Assembly: GCF_026340975.1 (NCBI RefSeq)
Contig: NZ_JAPEOS010000001.1
Span: 4,125,001-4,189,000 of the forward strand
Length of the DNA: 64,000 bases
From: Streptomyces sp. NBC_01214
GTDB taxonomy: Bacteria > Actinomycetota > Actinomycetes > Streptomycetales > Streptomycetaceae
Reading direction: 5' to 3'
A program made the translations under genes and the position numbers. Under the pieces are notes generated by a model. That model worked only from the letters and a program-made list of their open reading frames with translations, searched no databases and was not told the DNA's origin. Below, in pieces: positions 45,196 to 54,297 of this stretch (position 1 is the first letter of the stretch; each line of letters begins with the position of its first letter).

Positions 45196-45912
45196 GTGAC
45201 TTCATCAGCTTGTGCTCCGCTCCGCGCGGACCTCGTACTGCCGTGCCTCGACGAGGCGCAGGCGCTGCCCTGGGTGCTGGCACGCGTGCCGGCCGGGTGG
45301 CGCGCCATCGTCGTCGACAACGGTTCGACCGACGGCTCGGCGGAGATCGCCCGGAACCTGGGCGCCACCGTCGTGCACGAGGACCGGCGCGGATTCGGCG
45401 CCGCCTGCCACGCCGGGCTCCTCGCGGCCCGCGCCGACCTGGTCTGCTTCTGCGACTGCGACGCCTCCATGGACCCCGGGCTGCTCGCCGCCATGGCGGC
45501 GGGCGTCGCAGCGGGCGAGGTCGACCTGCTGCTCGGCCGCCGCCGCCCCCAGGGGCGCGGCGCCTGGCCGGTGCACGCCCGTGCCGGGAACCTTGCGCTC
45601 GCGCGGATGCTGCGCCGCCGCACCGGACTGCGCCTGCACGACCTCGGACCGATGCGGGTCGCGCGCCGCGAGGCGCTGCTCGACCTGGAACTGACCGACC
45701 GGCGCAGCGGCTACCCGCTCCAAATGGTCGTACGGGCCGCCGACGCCGGCTGGCGCGTCGCCGAGACCGACGTCCCCTACCTGCCCCGCTCCGGGAAGTC
45801 CAAGGTCACCGGCACCTGGCGGGGCACCTGGCAGGCGGTACGGGACATGCGCAAGGTGCTCGCCGAGCCCCCGGGCATCCGGTCCGCGCCCACCGAGGGG
45901 GTTTCCGGATGA
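45196..45912 (+). CDS. GT2 glycosyltransferase (dolichyl-phosphate-type)
   Basis: This encodes 238 residues from GTG 45196; TACGGT (45183-45188) ends 7 nt before it, indicating a leaderless mRNA. GT-A motifs: LVLPCLDEAQALPWVLARVP, VVDNGSTDGSAEIA, FCDCDASMDP and RRSGYPLQMVVRAADAGWRV. It lacks membrane helices. The gene is the first of a run with ATGA overlaps to the DUF2064 and methyltransferase genes. Homologues transfer sugars to lipid phosphates; here the acceptor may be used by the multi-pass glycosyltransferase at 48926. Confidence 0.92.
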   Translation: MTSSACAPLRADLVLPCLDEAQALPWVLARVPAGWRAIVVDNGSTDGSAEIARNLGATVVHEDRRGFGAACHAGLLAARADLVCFCDCDASMDPGLLAAMAAGVAAGEVDLLLGRRRPQGRGAWPVHARAGNLALARMLRRRTGLRLHDLGPMRVARREALLDLELTDRRSGYPLQMVVRAADAGWRVAETDVPYLPRSGKSKVTGTWRGTWQAVRDMRKVLAEPPGIRSAPTEGVSG

Positions 45913-46529
45913 GCACCCTCCTCGTCATCGCCAAGGCCCCCGTCGCCGGCCGGGTCAAGACCCGCCTCACCCCGCACTTCACCCCCGAGCAGGCCGCCCG
46001 CCTGGCGCGCGCCGCGCTCCAGGACACCCTGGCCGCCGTACTCGACACCCCGGCCCGGCGGCGCGTCCTCGTACTCGACGGAGCGCCCGGTCCCTGGCTG
46101 CCCCAGGGCATCGAGGTCGTGCCGCAGTGCGCCGGCGGGCTCGACGCCAGGCTGGCCGCGGCCTTCGCCCGGGCCGCCGGACCGGCCCTGCTCATCGGCA
46201 TGGACACCCCGCAGGTCACCCCGGACCTCCTCGCCCGCGGCCTCGACTTCGGCGAGGCGGACGCCTGGTTCGGCCCCGCCGACGACGGCGGGTTCTGGGC
46301 GCTCGGCCTGGCCGAGCCCGACCCGGCCCTGCTCCTCGGAGTGCCGATGTCCCTGCCGACCACGGGCGGGCTGCAGCGCGCCCGACTGACCGCCTCCGGG
46401 CGGGCGGTACGGGACCTGCCCCAGCTGTGCGACGTGGACACCCCGGCCGACGCGGCGCGGGTCGCCGCCGCCGTGCCCGGTACCCGCTTCGCCGCCCTGC
46501 ACTCGGGCCTGTGCCCGGTGACCCGATGA
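45909..46529 (+). CDS. DUF2064/TIGR04282-family glycosyltransferase-like protein
   Basis: This encodes 206 residues; its ATG overlaps the GT2 stop codon. The N-terminal nucleotide-sugar loop is VIAKAPVAGRVKTRL, the acidic site is IGMDTPQVTPDLL and the second DGG motif is GPADDGGFWALGL, as in nucleotidyl-transferase-like TIGR04282 proteins. These are commonly fused or adjacent to GT2 enzymes in actinobacteria, which supports a two-step sugar activation and transfer pathway. No biochemical role has been shown for the family. Confidence 0.88.
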   Translation: MSTLLVIAKAPVAGRVKTRLTPHFTPEQAARLARAALQDTLAAVLDTPARRRVLVLDGAPGPWLPQGIEVVPQCAGGLDARLAAAFARAAGPALLIGMDTPQVTPDLLARGLDFGEADAWFGPADDGGFWALGLAEPDPALLLGVPMSLPTTGGLQRARLTASGRAVRDLPQLCDVDTPADAARVAAAVPGTRFAALHSGLCPVTR

Positions 46530-47182
46530 CGGCCCAGCTCGCCGAACCCGCCCTCGCCTGGCGGGCCGACCCCTACGCCGACGCGCTGCGCGCCGGCCAG
46601 GGCCCCCTCTACTTGCGGCGCTCGGACGGCTGGCTCCTGCCGCTGGACGTGGAGCGGTGGTGCGCCGAACCGGACGAGGCCGACGAGGGCGTCCTCGCCC
46701 GCTGCACGGGGCCCGTCCTGGACATCGGCTGCGGCCCCGGGCGCCTCGTCGCCACCTTGGCCGCACGCGGGTACCGGGCGCTCGGCGTGGACATCACCCC
46801 AGAGGCCGTGGCCCGTACGACGCGGGCCGGCGGCAGCGCCCTGTGCCGGTCGGTCTTCGATCCGCTGCCCGGCGAGGGACGCTGGGGCACGGTCCTGCTC
46901 ATCGACGGCAACATCGGCATCGGCGGCGACCCGGCCGCACTGCTCCACCGCGCCGCCCAACTCGCCGCGCCGGACGGCACCTTGCTGGTCGAGGTGGCCA
47001 CCGCTGATGTCGACGAACGGGTAGAGGTCCACGTCGACGACGGCCGCGGCGGCCACGGGGCGCCCTTCTGGTGGGCCCGGCTCGGCGCCCGCGCCCTGTG
47101 CGGCGAAGCCACGGACGCCGGCTGGACCCGGTCCGCGAGCTGGCAGGCCGCGGGCCGCAGTTTCGTGGACCTGCGGCGCTGA
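46526..47182 (+). CDS. SAM-dependent methyltransferase
   Basis: This encodes 218 residues; ATG overlaps the previous stop (ATGA). Motif I VLDIGCGPGRLVATLAA and the acidic VDITPEAV bind SAM. The N-terminal part PYADALRAGQGPLYLRRSDG is typical of methyltransferases in this gene neighbourhood. It probably methylates the product of the two preceding enzymes. A strong hairpin follows the stop. Confidence 0.9.
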   Translation: MTAQLAEPALAWRADPYADALRAGQGPLYLRRSDGWLLPLDVERWCAEPDEADEGVLARCTGPVLDIGCGPGRLVATLAARGYRALGVDITPEAVARTTRAGGSALCRSVFDPLPGEGRWGTVLLIDGNIGIGGDPAALLHRAAQLAAPDGTLLVEVATADVDERVEVHVDDGRGGHGAPFWWARLGARALCGEATDAGWTRSASWQAAGRSFVDLRR

Positions 47183-47194
47183 CAGGTCAGGAGA

Positions 47195-47233
47195 AAGGGG
47201 GAGTCGGTGCCGCACGGGCATCAACTCCCCCTT
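47195..47233. terminator. Hairpin terminator between convergent genes
   Basis: AAGGGGGAGT (47195-47204) pairs perfectly with ACTCCCCCTT (47224-47233), and TGCC/GGCA in the 19-nt loop adds an inner stem. It sits 12 bp after the methyltransferase stop and 14 bp from the end of the leftward membrane protein gene, so it can act on both transcripts. Confidence 0.75.
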
Positions 47234-47247
47234 CGTCGTGCCCCTCG

Positions 47248-47670
47248 TCAGTGCCGCAGGGCCGCGCGCCGCCGCCGCGCCCGCGCCCGCGCCCACGCGC
47301 GCGCTCCCGCGTGCGCGGCCGCGAGCACGCCGATCGCGGCCATCGCCAGCAGCCAGTTCCGTGGGTAGTCCAGCGGCAGCACCGACGCGTTGGCCACGCC
47401 CCCGGGGCGCAGGAGCGGCGGCAGGGCGATCACGGTCAGGGACCCCGCGACGACCAGTGCGGCGCGCGGAACCCCGCGCAGGCGCACACCCGCCGCCGCG
47501 CCGAGCGCCCCGACCGCGATGACCAGCGGGGCGACCAGGCCGTCGTGCACGAGGACCCCGCCCGCGAGCCACAGGGCGATCCGCCACGGCTCGGGCTCGA
47601 CCACCAGCAGGAAGCCGCCGAAGGCCATGACGACCAGGCCGAAGCCGCCGACCGCGTACCGGAAGGCCAT
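47248..47670 (-). CDS. Small four-helix membrane protein
   Basis: This encodes 140 residues from MAFRYAVGGF. Its ATG shares one base with the stop of the molybdopterin gene (TGATG), so the two are translated together. Membrane helices: YAVGGFGLVVMAFGGFLLVV, IALWLAGGVLVHDGLVAPLV, AALVVAGSLTVIALPPLL and WLLAMAAIGVLAAAHAGARA. The C-terminus is strongly basic. It probably forms part of the same membrane oxidoreductase. Confidence 0.8.
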   Translation of the reverse strand: MAFRYAVGGFGLVVMAFGGFLLVVEPEPWRIALWLAGGVLVHDGLVAPLVIAVGALGAAAGVRLRGVPRAALVVAGSLTVIALPPLLRPGGVANASVLPLDYPRNWLLAMAAIGVLAAAHAGARAWARARARRRRAALRH

Positions 47671-48812
47671 CACGCCACCTCCAGTCGGCCGACCCATTTG
47701 GTCTGGAGCACGCCCGGCCGGTTCGGGGCGATGATCCGCGCCGGGTAGCCGTGGTCCAGGGACAGCACCTCACCATTCAGGCGCAGCGCCAGCAGGGTGA
47801 GCGGGTCCTGTGCGTACAGGCGGCCCATCTCCATCACCCGGTACGCGCCCGCCACTTCCAGCGACACCACCCGGCACCGTGCGTCCGGTCCCCCTCCGGC
47901 CCGCTCCAGCAGGTCCCGTACCCGCACCCCCGTCCACCGGGCGGACGTGCTCCAGCCCTCCACGCAGGCGATCGGCAGGGTCACCTCGTGCTGCGGCAGC
48001 GCGCGCAGCTCCGCCAGGGTGAGGACGGCCGGGCGCGGCCCGGCCAGGGTCAGCCGCCAGCCGTCCAGCGAGGCCTCGGTGACGCCCGCCGCGGCGGCCG
48101 TACGGTTCACCGGCAGCCCCTGCGGACCATGGGCCGGGCTGCGCGGAGCGAACAGCTCCAGCGGACCGAGCGCGGTGACGGACTGCCCGACCGTGGTCAG
48201 CGTGACCGCACCGACCCCCGCCGCGACGGCCGCCAGCAGCTGCCGCCGGTCCGGCCCGTCGGCCTCGGGAAGGGCCAGGGTGCCCGGGGAACGGCGGGTG
48301 AAGTGGTCGCGGATCCCCGGCCATTGAACGGCGACGTGCAGCAGCAGCGCTCCCAGCAGGAGCCAGGCGACGGCGTAGTGCACGGGCACGAACGAGAACG
48401 GCCAGGGGTACCACTGGAAGGTGTTCAGCAGCCCGGTGAACAGCTGGAAGATCGCGGCGGCGACGAGCACGGCCACGGAGAGGCGTTCCAGCGCGTGCCG
48501 TACGGACCGCACCGGCGGCCACGCGAAGAGCCGCGGGTAGACCGTCCACAGCTTGGCCAGTAGCAGCGGGACCGCGGCGATGCCCGCTGCCACGTGCAGG
48601 CCCTGGCTGAGCCGGTAACCCCAGTACGGGCGGCTCGGCAGCCGGTCGGCGAGCCAGGTCGGCGGGTGCTGGAGGAAGTGGCTGAGCACACCGGTGGCGA
48701 AACAGACGACGACGGCGAGCCCGAGCAGGCGGCCGATCACCATTGCGGTACGGGCGTCGTGCAGCCGCGCCGTGAAGGTGATCGGCGGGTTCGGGGGCGG
48801 AGGGAAGCGCAT
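47670..48812 (-). CDS. Membrane cytochrome b-like / molybdopterin oxidoreductase fusion
   Basis: This encodes 380 residues. Residues 25-170 contain four to five membrane helices with histidines at positions fit for haem (GVLSHFLQH, LSQGLHVAAGI, FVPVHYAVAW, ALLLHVAVQW). Residues 225-380 are the sulfite-oxidase-type molybdopterin domain: LTLAELRALPQHEVTLPIAC with the Mo-ligating Cys in ACVEGWS, and SLDHGYPARIIAPNRPGVLQ. Thus a YedZ-like membrane anchor and a YedY-like catalytic domain are combined in one chain, removing the need for a Tat signal. The catalytic half would face outward. The electron acceptor or substrate is unknown; MsrP-like protein repair is one option. Confidence 0.85.
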   Translation of the reverse strand: MRFPPPPNPPITFTARLHDARTAMVIGRLLGLAVVVCFATGVLSHFLQHPPTWLADRLPSRPYWGYRLSQGLHVAAGIAAVPLLLAKLWTVYPRLFAWPPVRSVRHALERLSVAVLVAAAIFQLFTGLLNTFQWYPWPFSFVPVHYAVAWLLLGALLLHVAVQWPGIRDHFTRRSPGTLALPEADGPDRRQLLAAVAAGVGAVTLTTVGQSVTALGPLELFAPRSPAHGPQGLPVNRTAAAAGVTEASLDGWRLTLAGPRPAVLTLAELRALPQHEVTLPIACVEGWSTSARWTGVRVRDLLERAGGGPDARCRVVSLEVAGAYRVMEMGRLYAQDPLTLLALRLNGEVLSLDHGYPARIIAPNRPGVLQTKWVGRLEVA

Positions 48813-48925
48813 GGGCCCATGACACCCTCGCCGGAGCCCCGGTGGGCGGGCGGAACACCTTACGGAATGCGGACGTGCGGGACGGCGGACGCCCCGTGCG
48901 GGCCCGTTGCTGGAACGCTGCGGGG

Positions 48926-50359
48926 GTGAAACCGCGCACCGTCCCGACCGTCCCGACCGCAGTCGCGGCCCTCGTCGCCCTGACCGCCGCCCTCGTCCTC
49001 ACCATCCGCCACGACGGCTACTTCACCGACGCCGCAGGGCTGTTCCTCCGGTACGCGGCCTGCTGGGCGCTGTTCGCCCTCGCCCTGCTCGCGCTGCGCC
49101 GGGTCCCGGCCGACCGCGCCCGGCCCCTGCTCCTCGCCGGGGCCCTCGCCGTCGCCGCGACCGGGCTGGTGGCCCCGCCCCGTACCAGCACCGACTCCTA
49201 CCGCTACGCCTGGGACGGGCGGGTCCAATCGGCCGGCATCTCCCCGTACGACCACGCCCCGCAGGACCCGGGACCGGCCCGGCTGCGCGACGCCTGGCTC
49301 TTTCCCACGGGCGCCGCCTGCGCGGGCCCGGACCGCGCCCCGCTTCCCGGCGGCGGCCCCGTCCCGCACTGCACCCGCATCAACCGGCCCGCCGTGCACA
49401 CCATCTACCCGCCCGTCGCCGAGGCGTACTTCCTGGCGGTCGACCGGCTCGCCCCGGCCGGAGCCCGGCACAAGCCGCTCCAGATCGGCGCCGGCCTCCT
49501 CTCCCTCGGCGTGACGGGCGCGCTGCTGCTGATCCTGCGCCGCCGGGGCCCCGACCCGCGCCGGGCCGCGTACTGGGCCTGGTGCCCCGCCGTACCGATC
49601 GAAGCCGTGAACAACGCGCACGTGGACGTCCTGGGCGTGCTGTTCGCCGTGATCGGCCTCGGTCTCGTCGCCGAGCGCGGCCTTTGCCTCCGGGCAGCGG
49701 GAGGCCTGGTCCTCGGCGCCGCAGTCGCCACCAAACTCATGCCCGCCGTCGTCCTACCGGGCGCGCTCTGCGGGGTGCGCCGGGTCCGCGACGCGGCCGC
49801 CGTCCTGGTCCCCGCAGCTGCCTTCACCCTGCTCTCCTACCTGCCCTACGTCCTGCTCTCGCACGACTCCGTCCTCGGCTACCTCGGCGGCTACGTCGAC
49901 GAGGAGGGCTACGACGACCCCTCCGCCGGCTCCCGCTACGCCCTGCTCCGCCTCGTCCTGCCCGACGGCTGGACGCTCCCGGTGCTCCTCGCCGCCATGA
50001 CGGGCGTGTCCCTGTACGTGATGCGGCGCGGCGACCCCGCGCGGCCGTGGAGCGGCGCCCTCCTGGTCACCGGGTGCGCCTTCGCGCTCCTCACCCCCGG
50101 CTACTCCTGGTACGCCCTGCTCCTGATCGCCCTCGTGGCCCTGGACGGACGCGGGGAATGGCTCGGCCTCGCCCTCGCGGGCGCGGCCGTCTACCTCCTC
50201 GCACCGGTCTTCGGCCACCGGCCGGCGCTGGGCGCGACCGCGTACGGCGCCGCGGTCCTCCTGATCCTGGTGGCCCCGGTGCTCCGGCGCCGCGGGTCCG
50301 CCCGGCCGGGGGCCGGGGGCGGACCGCGGCTGTCGTACGACCGGGTCAGGAACTCGTGA
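48926..50359 (+). CDS. Multi-pass GT87/DUF2029-like glycosyltransferase
   Basis: This encodes 477 residues from GTG 48926; AACGCT ends 6 nt before it and no ribosome site is present. Ten or more membrane helices are seen, with the GT-C catalytic loop after the first helices: STDSYRYAWDGRVQSAGISP (Asp-containing first outer loop), then RPAVHTIYPPVAEAYF. Such enzymes use polyprenyl-phosphate sugars outside the membrane, typically mannose. It is divergent from the molybdopterin gene across 113 bp and fits with the upstream GT2 gene as supplier of the lipid-linked sugar. Its stop overlaps the convergent HelR gene by 14 bp. Confidence 0.88.
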   Translation: MKPRTVPTVPTAVAALVALTAALVLTIRHDGYFTDAAGLFLRYAACWALFALALLALRRVPADRARPLLLAGALAVAATGLVAPPRTSTDSYRYAWDGRVQSAGISPYDHAPQDPGPARLRDAWLFPTGAACAGPDRAPLPGGGPVPHCTRINRPAVHTIYPPVAEAYFLAVDRLAPAGARHKPLQIGAGLLSLGVTGALLLILRRRGPDPRRAAYWAWCPAVPIEAVNNAHVDVLGVLFAVIGLGLVAERGLCLRAAGGLVLGAAVATKLMPAVVLPGALCGVRRVRDAAAVLVPAAAFTLLSYLPYVLLSHDSVLGYLGGYVDEEGYDDPSAGSRYALLRLVLPDGWTLPVLLAAMTGVSLYVMRRGDPARPWSGALLVTGCAFALLTPGYSWYALLLIALVALDGRGEWLGLALAGAAVYLLAPVFGHRPALGATAYGAAVLLILVAPVLRRRGSARPGAGGGPRLSYDRVRNS

Positions 50360-52508
50360 GGACGACGAGTCGCTGCGTCGCCCGGGTCATGGCGACGTAG
50401 CGGTCGACCGCTCCTTCGATCCCCGTGCCGAAGGTCTGCGGGTCGACGAGGACGACGAGGTCGAACTCCAGCCCCTTCGACAACCCCGGGGTCAGCGACC
50501 GGACCCGGGAGGTCTCCCGGAAGGCCCCGGCCCCGCTGCCCTCGGCGCTGATGACACAGGCGACCCCGTCGGCGTGCGCGTCCAGCCAGCCGTCGAGGAC
50601 CGCGTCCAGATCCGCGACGGAGCCGTGCACGACGGGAATGCCGCTGCTGCGGACCGAGGTCGGCACGTTCGCGTCCGGGAGCGCTTCGCGGACGGCCGGC
50701 TCCGCCACCGCCATGACCTCCTCGGGCGTCCGGTAGTTGATGCTCAGGGAGGCCACGTCGATCCGGTCGAACCCGATCCGCTCCAGCCGCTCCCGCCACG
50801 ACTCCGTGAACCCCTGCCGGGCCTGGGCGCGGTCCCCGACGATGGTGAAGCTGCGGGACGGGCAGCGCAGCAGCAGCATCTGCCACTCCGCGTCGGTCAG
50901 TTCCTGGGCCTCGTCGACGACGACGTGCGCGAACGGTCCGGCGAGCAGGTCCGGGTCGGCCCCGGGCAGCGCGCCCTCGTCGATCAGGCTGTCCTGCAGG
51001 TCCTTGCCGCGCAGCATCGTCACCGCGCCCTCACCGTCGTCGTCGGCCGCGAGCAGGTCGTCGATGACCCCGGACATCCGCTCACGTTCGGCCGCCACCG
51101 CGGCGCTCCGCCGCCGCAGCCGTCGTGCCGACTCCGGGTCGCCGAGCCGTTGCCGGGCCGCGTCCAGGAGCGGCAGGTCGGACACCGTCCAGGCCCGGGC
51201 GTCCGCGCGCTGCAACGCCGCCACGTCCTCGCGGCTGAGCCACGGAGCGCACATCCGCAGGTAGGACGGCACCGACCACAGGTCCCCGACGAGGTCGGCC
51301 GCATCGATCGTCGGCCACGCGCGGTCGAGCGCCGCGACCAGCTCCTCGTCGTACCGCAGCGATCTGCCGAACAGGTCGGGCGAGAGGTCCTCGTCGTCGA
51401 ACTTGTCGAGCAGGATCGTCACCAGCTCCTCCCAGATCTGCTCGCGCGCTTCGTTGTGCGCAGTGCCCGCGACGGCCTCGAACGCCTCGGCCCAGTCGTC
51501 CGGGCTCAGCCAGACGTCGGACCAGGGGGTCGTGACCGTCATCCCCTCGGCGGGCGGCTCCTCGTAGATCCGGACGGCCTTCTCGATCGCCTTCACCATG
51601 TCCGCTGACGACTTCAGGAACGCCACCCGCGGATCGGCCTCGGCCCCGGCTCCGGCCCCCTCGGCGACGAGGTCCCGCACCGTGCACGTCTGCACGCCCT
51701 CCTCGCCGAGGCTGGGCAGCACATCGGCGACGTAGGCCAGGTAGGGCTGGTGCGGACCGACGAACAGCACGCCGCCCCGACGGTGACCGAGGCGGGGGTC
51801 GGAGTAGAGGAGGTGGGCGGAGCGGTGCAGCGCCACGACGGTCTTGCCCGTGCCCGGACCGCCGTCGACGACGAGGGCGCCGCGCGAACCGGCGCGGATG
51901 ATCGCGTCCTGGTCGGACTGGATGGTGGCGAGCACGTCACGCATCCGCGGCGACCGGCTGCTGCCCAGTCCGGCGATGAAGGCGGACTGGTCGTCGAGCG
52001 CGGCGTGCCCCTCGAAGGCGTCGGCGGTGAACACCTCGTCCCAGTAGTCACCGATCCGGCCGCGGGTCCAGCGGTACCTGCGGCGGCTCGCCAGACCCAT
52101 CGGGTTGGCGTGGGTCGCGGCGAAGAACGGCTCGGCCGCGGGCGAGCGCCAGTCGATCAGCAGTCGGCCCCCCGCGCCGTCGGTGAGGCCGAGCCGCCCG
52201 ACGTACACGGGCTCGGGGTCGTCCTCGCTGACCATTCGTCCGAGGCACAGGTCCAACCCGAAGCGTCGCAGGGCCCGCAGACGACCCGTCAGCCGGTGGA
52301 TCTCCACGTCCCGGTCCATCGCCTCCCGGCCCAGGCCGCCGGGGGCCCGGCGCAGGGCTTCCAAGCGGTCGGACAGCTCGGCGATCGTCCGTTCGAGGCT
52401 CTGCGCGACGGCCGCGAAGTGCTTCTCGTCACCGCCGATCAGCGCCGGGTCGGCCTTGGGGGAGAGGCGGGCGGGAAGGTCGAACGCACTGGTGGTCAGG
52501 GAGGTCAT
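50346..52508 (-). CDS. helR: RNA polymerase recycling ATPase HelR (HelD family)
   Basis: This encodes 720 residues from MTSLTTSAFD, with GGAG 8 nt upstream; an in-frame codon at 52583 is less likely. The N-terminal charged coiled coil (LERTIAELSDRLEALRRA, IHRLTGRLRALRRFGLDLCL) corresponds to the arm entering the polymerase secondary channel. The SF1 helicase core has Walker A DGGPGTGKTVVALHR, Walker B VVVDEAQELTDAEWQ, VGDRAQA, SLSINYRTPEEVM and VAMTRATQRLVVL. In Streptomyces venezuelae HelR displaces rifamycin from RNA polymerase and confers tolerance. The rifamycin-associated element upstream supports this identity over other HelD proteins. Confidence 0.93.
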   Translation of the reverse strand: MTSLTTSAFDLPARLSPKADPALIGGDEKHFAAVAQSLERTIAELSDRLEALRRAPGGLGREAMDRDVEIHRLTGRLRALRRFGLDLCLGRMVSEDDPEPVYVGRLGLTDGAGGRLLIDWRSPAAEPFFAATHANPMGLASRRRYRWTRGRIGDYWDEVFTADAFEGHAALDDQSAFIAGLGSSRSPRMRDVLATIQSDQDAIIRAGSRGALVVDGGPGTGKTVVALHRSAHLLYSDPRLGHRRGGVLFVGPHQPYLAYVADVLPSLGEEGVQTCTVRDLVAEGAGAGAEADPRVAFLKSSADMVKAIEKAVRIYEEPPAEGMTVTTPWSDVWLSPDDWAEAFEAVAGTAHNEAREQIWEELVTILLDKFDDEDLSPDLFGRSLRYDEELVAALDRAWPTIDAADLVGDLWSVPSYLRMCAPWLSREDVAALQRADARAWTVSDLPLLDAARQRLGDPESARRLRRRSAAVAAERERMSGVIDDLLAADDDGEGAVTMLRGKDLQDSLIDEGALPGADPDLLAGPFAHVVVDEAQELTDAEWQMLLLRCPSRSFTIVGDRAQARQGFTESWRERLERIGFDRIDVASLSINYRTPEEVMAVAEPAVREALPDANVPTSVRSSGIPVVHGSVADLDAVLDGWLDAHADGVACVISAEGSGAGAFRETSRVRSLTPGLSKGLEFDLVVLVDPQTFGTGIEGAVDRYVAMTRATQRLVVLTSS

Positions 52509-52643
52509 GTCAGTAGCTCCGATCTGCGGCGGTACACCCGCGGACTCATCGAACGACCCGTCAACCGACAACAGCACACGCACTATGGGGATCTCCCGTT
52601 TTCGCAGGTCCTGGCTTTGAGGAGCGATTCTGCGGTACGAACG

Positions 52644-52663
52644 GGGCCTTGCCGCAAGCCCCC
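52644..52663 (-). promoter_or_regulatory. Rifamycin-associated element (RAE)
   Basis: The minus strand reads GGGGCTTGCGGCAAGGCCCC, a perfect match to the RAE known upstream of rifamycin-inactivating genes (arr, rph, rgt, rox) and helR in actinobacteria. It lies 136 bp before the helR ATG. Its TTGCGG is 19 bp from CAGAAT, so the element may overlap the -35 of the helR promoter. The rest of the 484-bp gap (52509-52992) holds an AT-rich TTATAACTT stretch and a GATCCC/GGGATC hairpin (52948-52962), no gene. Confidence 0.93.
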
Positions 52664-52992
52664 CTGTGGGTTATAACTTGAGAGTGGAAAGAGGTGGGTA
52701 CTCCCCTTTCCCTTGATCGTCCGGTCTCTACGGACTTCCTCCCGCCGCGTGGCAGCGCCCAGTGCGCCCGCAGCTGTTCACCTCCACTGAACCCCTGACC
52801 GCGCTGCGTCCCCCGCCGCGTTCCTGTCGCCCGCCGCGTTCATTCGTACGGCCGAACTGCAGATGCCGTCCCCGGCGCACCGGGGCAGGCTGTGGGGCAA
52901 AGGGGAGCCGCCACCGCCTGCTCCGGTGCAGGTACAGCTCATCCACCGATCCCTCCGGGATCCACGGCTCCCGACCCCGTAGGAGGTCAGCC

Positions 52993-54297
52993 ATGCAGGG
53001 TGACGAGAGCGCGGGCGAACTCGTGGCACTGCGGGCCAGGGTCGCGGCCCTGGAAGCGGAGGCCGCGCAGCGGACTCCGCCGAAGCACCGGATGAAGTCG
53101 CTGCTGTCCGCCGTCCTGATCATCATCGGCTGCGTGCTGGCTCCCCTGGGCATCGTCGCGTCCTGGACGTCCAGCATCGTCGGGAACACCGACCGCTACG
53201 TCGCCACGGTCGCCCCACTGGCGTCCGACCCGGACGTCCAGGCGGCCGCCGCGAACCGCGTCACCGCCGCCCTGATGGAGCACCTCGACCTCGAAACCCT
53301 GCTGGAGGACGTGGCCCCCGACCAACGGCCGCTGCTCCAGAAGGCACTGGGCAAGCTCGGCAGCTCGCTGGAAGGCGCGGTCAGCAGCTTCGTGAAGGAG
53401 AAGGCGCAGGACGTCATCGCCTCGGACCAGTTCGAGACGATCTGGACCAATGCCAACCGCACCATCCACACCTCGCTCGTCAAAGCCCTGACCGGCAGCG
53501 GCGACGGCGCCGTGGAGATCAAGAACGACGCGGTGACCGTCGACCTCGCACCGGTGATCGAACAGGTGAAAACGCGGCTGGTGGACGCCGGCATGGGCGT
53601 CGCGGCCAAGATCCCCGAGATCCACACCGACTTCACCGTCGTGCAGTCCAATGACATCGGCCGGGTCAAGACCGGCTTCAGGCTCCTCCAGATCCTCGGC
53701 GTGTGGCTGCCGATCATCGCGGTGCTGTTCGTCGCAGCGGGCGTCCTGCTCTCCGCCCACCGGCGCCGCATCCTGGTCACCGCGGCCCTCGCGGTGGCGT
53801 TCTCCGTCGCCGTCCTCGGGCTCGGCCTGACCGTCTTCCGCACCGTCTACCTCAACGCGCTCCCGGACACCGTCTCCCAGGCCGCGGCCGGCTCCGTCTA
53901 CGACGCGATGATCCGCCTGCTGCGCACGACGATCCGCATGGTCGTGGTCCTCGGCATCGTGATCGCCCTCGCCGCCTGGCTCTCCGGTCCCGGCAAGTAC
54001 GCCACGGCGGCCCGCCAGATCTGGCACTCCGGCATCGTCGCCACCCGTGCCACCGCCGACCGGCTGGGCCTGCGTACCGGCCCGGTCGGCCCGTTCATCC
54101 GGCGCCACCGCTCCTGGTTCACCTGGGGTCTGGTGGCCATCGCCGTCCTCGTGTACGTCCTGTGGTCCTACCCCACCGGCTGGGTGGTCGTGGGACTCGC
54201 CCTCGCTCTCCTCTTCGTGCTCGCGGTGGTGGACTTCCTCGCCGAGGACACGTCCGCCCCCGCCGACGGGACGACACCGAGCCCGCACCCGTCATGA
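52993..54297 (+). CDS. Large polytopic membrane protein of unknown function
   Basis: This encodes 434 residues; AGGAGG (52981-52986) is 6 nt before ATG. A short coiled coil (ELVALRARVAALEAEAAQ) precedes a first membrane helix SAVLIIIGCVLAPLGIVASW. A 190-residue outer region has several helices and no Cys. Four to five more membrane helices follow (LLQILGVWLPIIAVLFVAAG, RILVTAALAVAFSVAVLGLG, MVVVLGIVIALAAWLS, WGLVAIAVLVYVLWSYPTG). The pattern is recognisable in other streptomycetes but no role is known. It ends 6 bp inside the convergent MFS gene. Confidence 0.8.
   Translation: MQGDESAGELVALRARVAALEAEAAQRTPPKHRMKSLLSAVLIIIGCVLAPLGIVASWTSSIVGNTDRYVATVAPLASDPDVQAAAANRVTAALMEHLDLETLLEDVAPDQRPLLQKALGKLGSSLEGAVSSFVKEKAQDVIASDQFETIWTNANRTIHTSLVKALTGSGDGAVEIKNDAVTVDLAPVIEQVKTRLVDAGMGVAAKIPEIHTDFTVVQSNDIGRVKTGFRLLQILGVWLPIIAVLFVAAGVLLSAHRRRILVTAALAVAFSVAVLGLGLTVFRTVYLNALPDTVSQAAAGSVYDAMIRLLRTTIRMVVVLGIVIALAAWLSGPGKYATAARQIWHSGIVATRATADRLGLRTGPVGPFIRRHRSWFTWGLVAIAVLVYVLWSYPTGWVVVGLALALLFVLAVVDFLAEDTSAPADGTTPSPHPS

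Noticed and set aside
52690..52705. GGGTAC as a possible SigB-type -10
   Set aside because: No GNNT element at the required distance, and the nearest rightward gene starts about 290 bp downstream.
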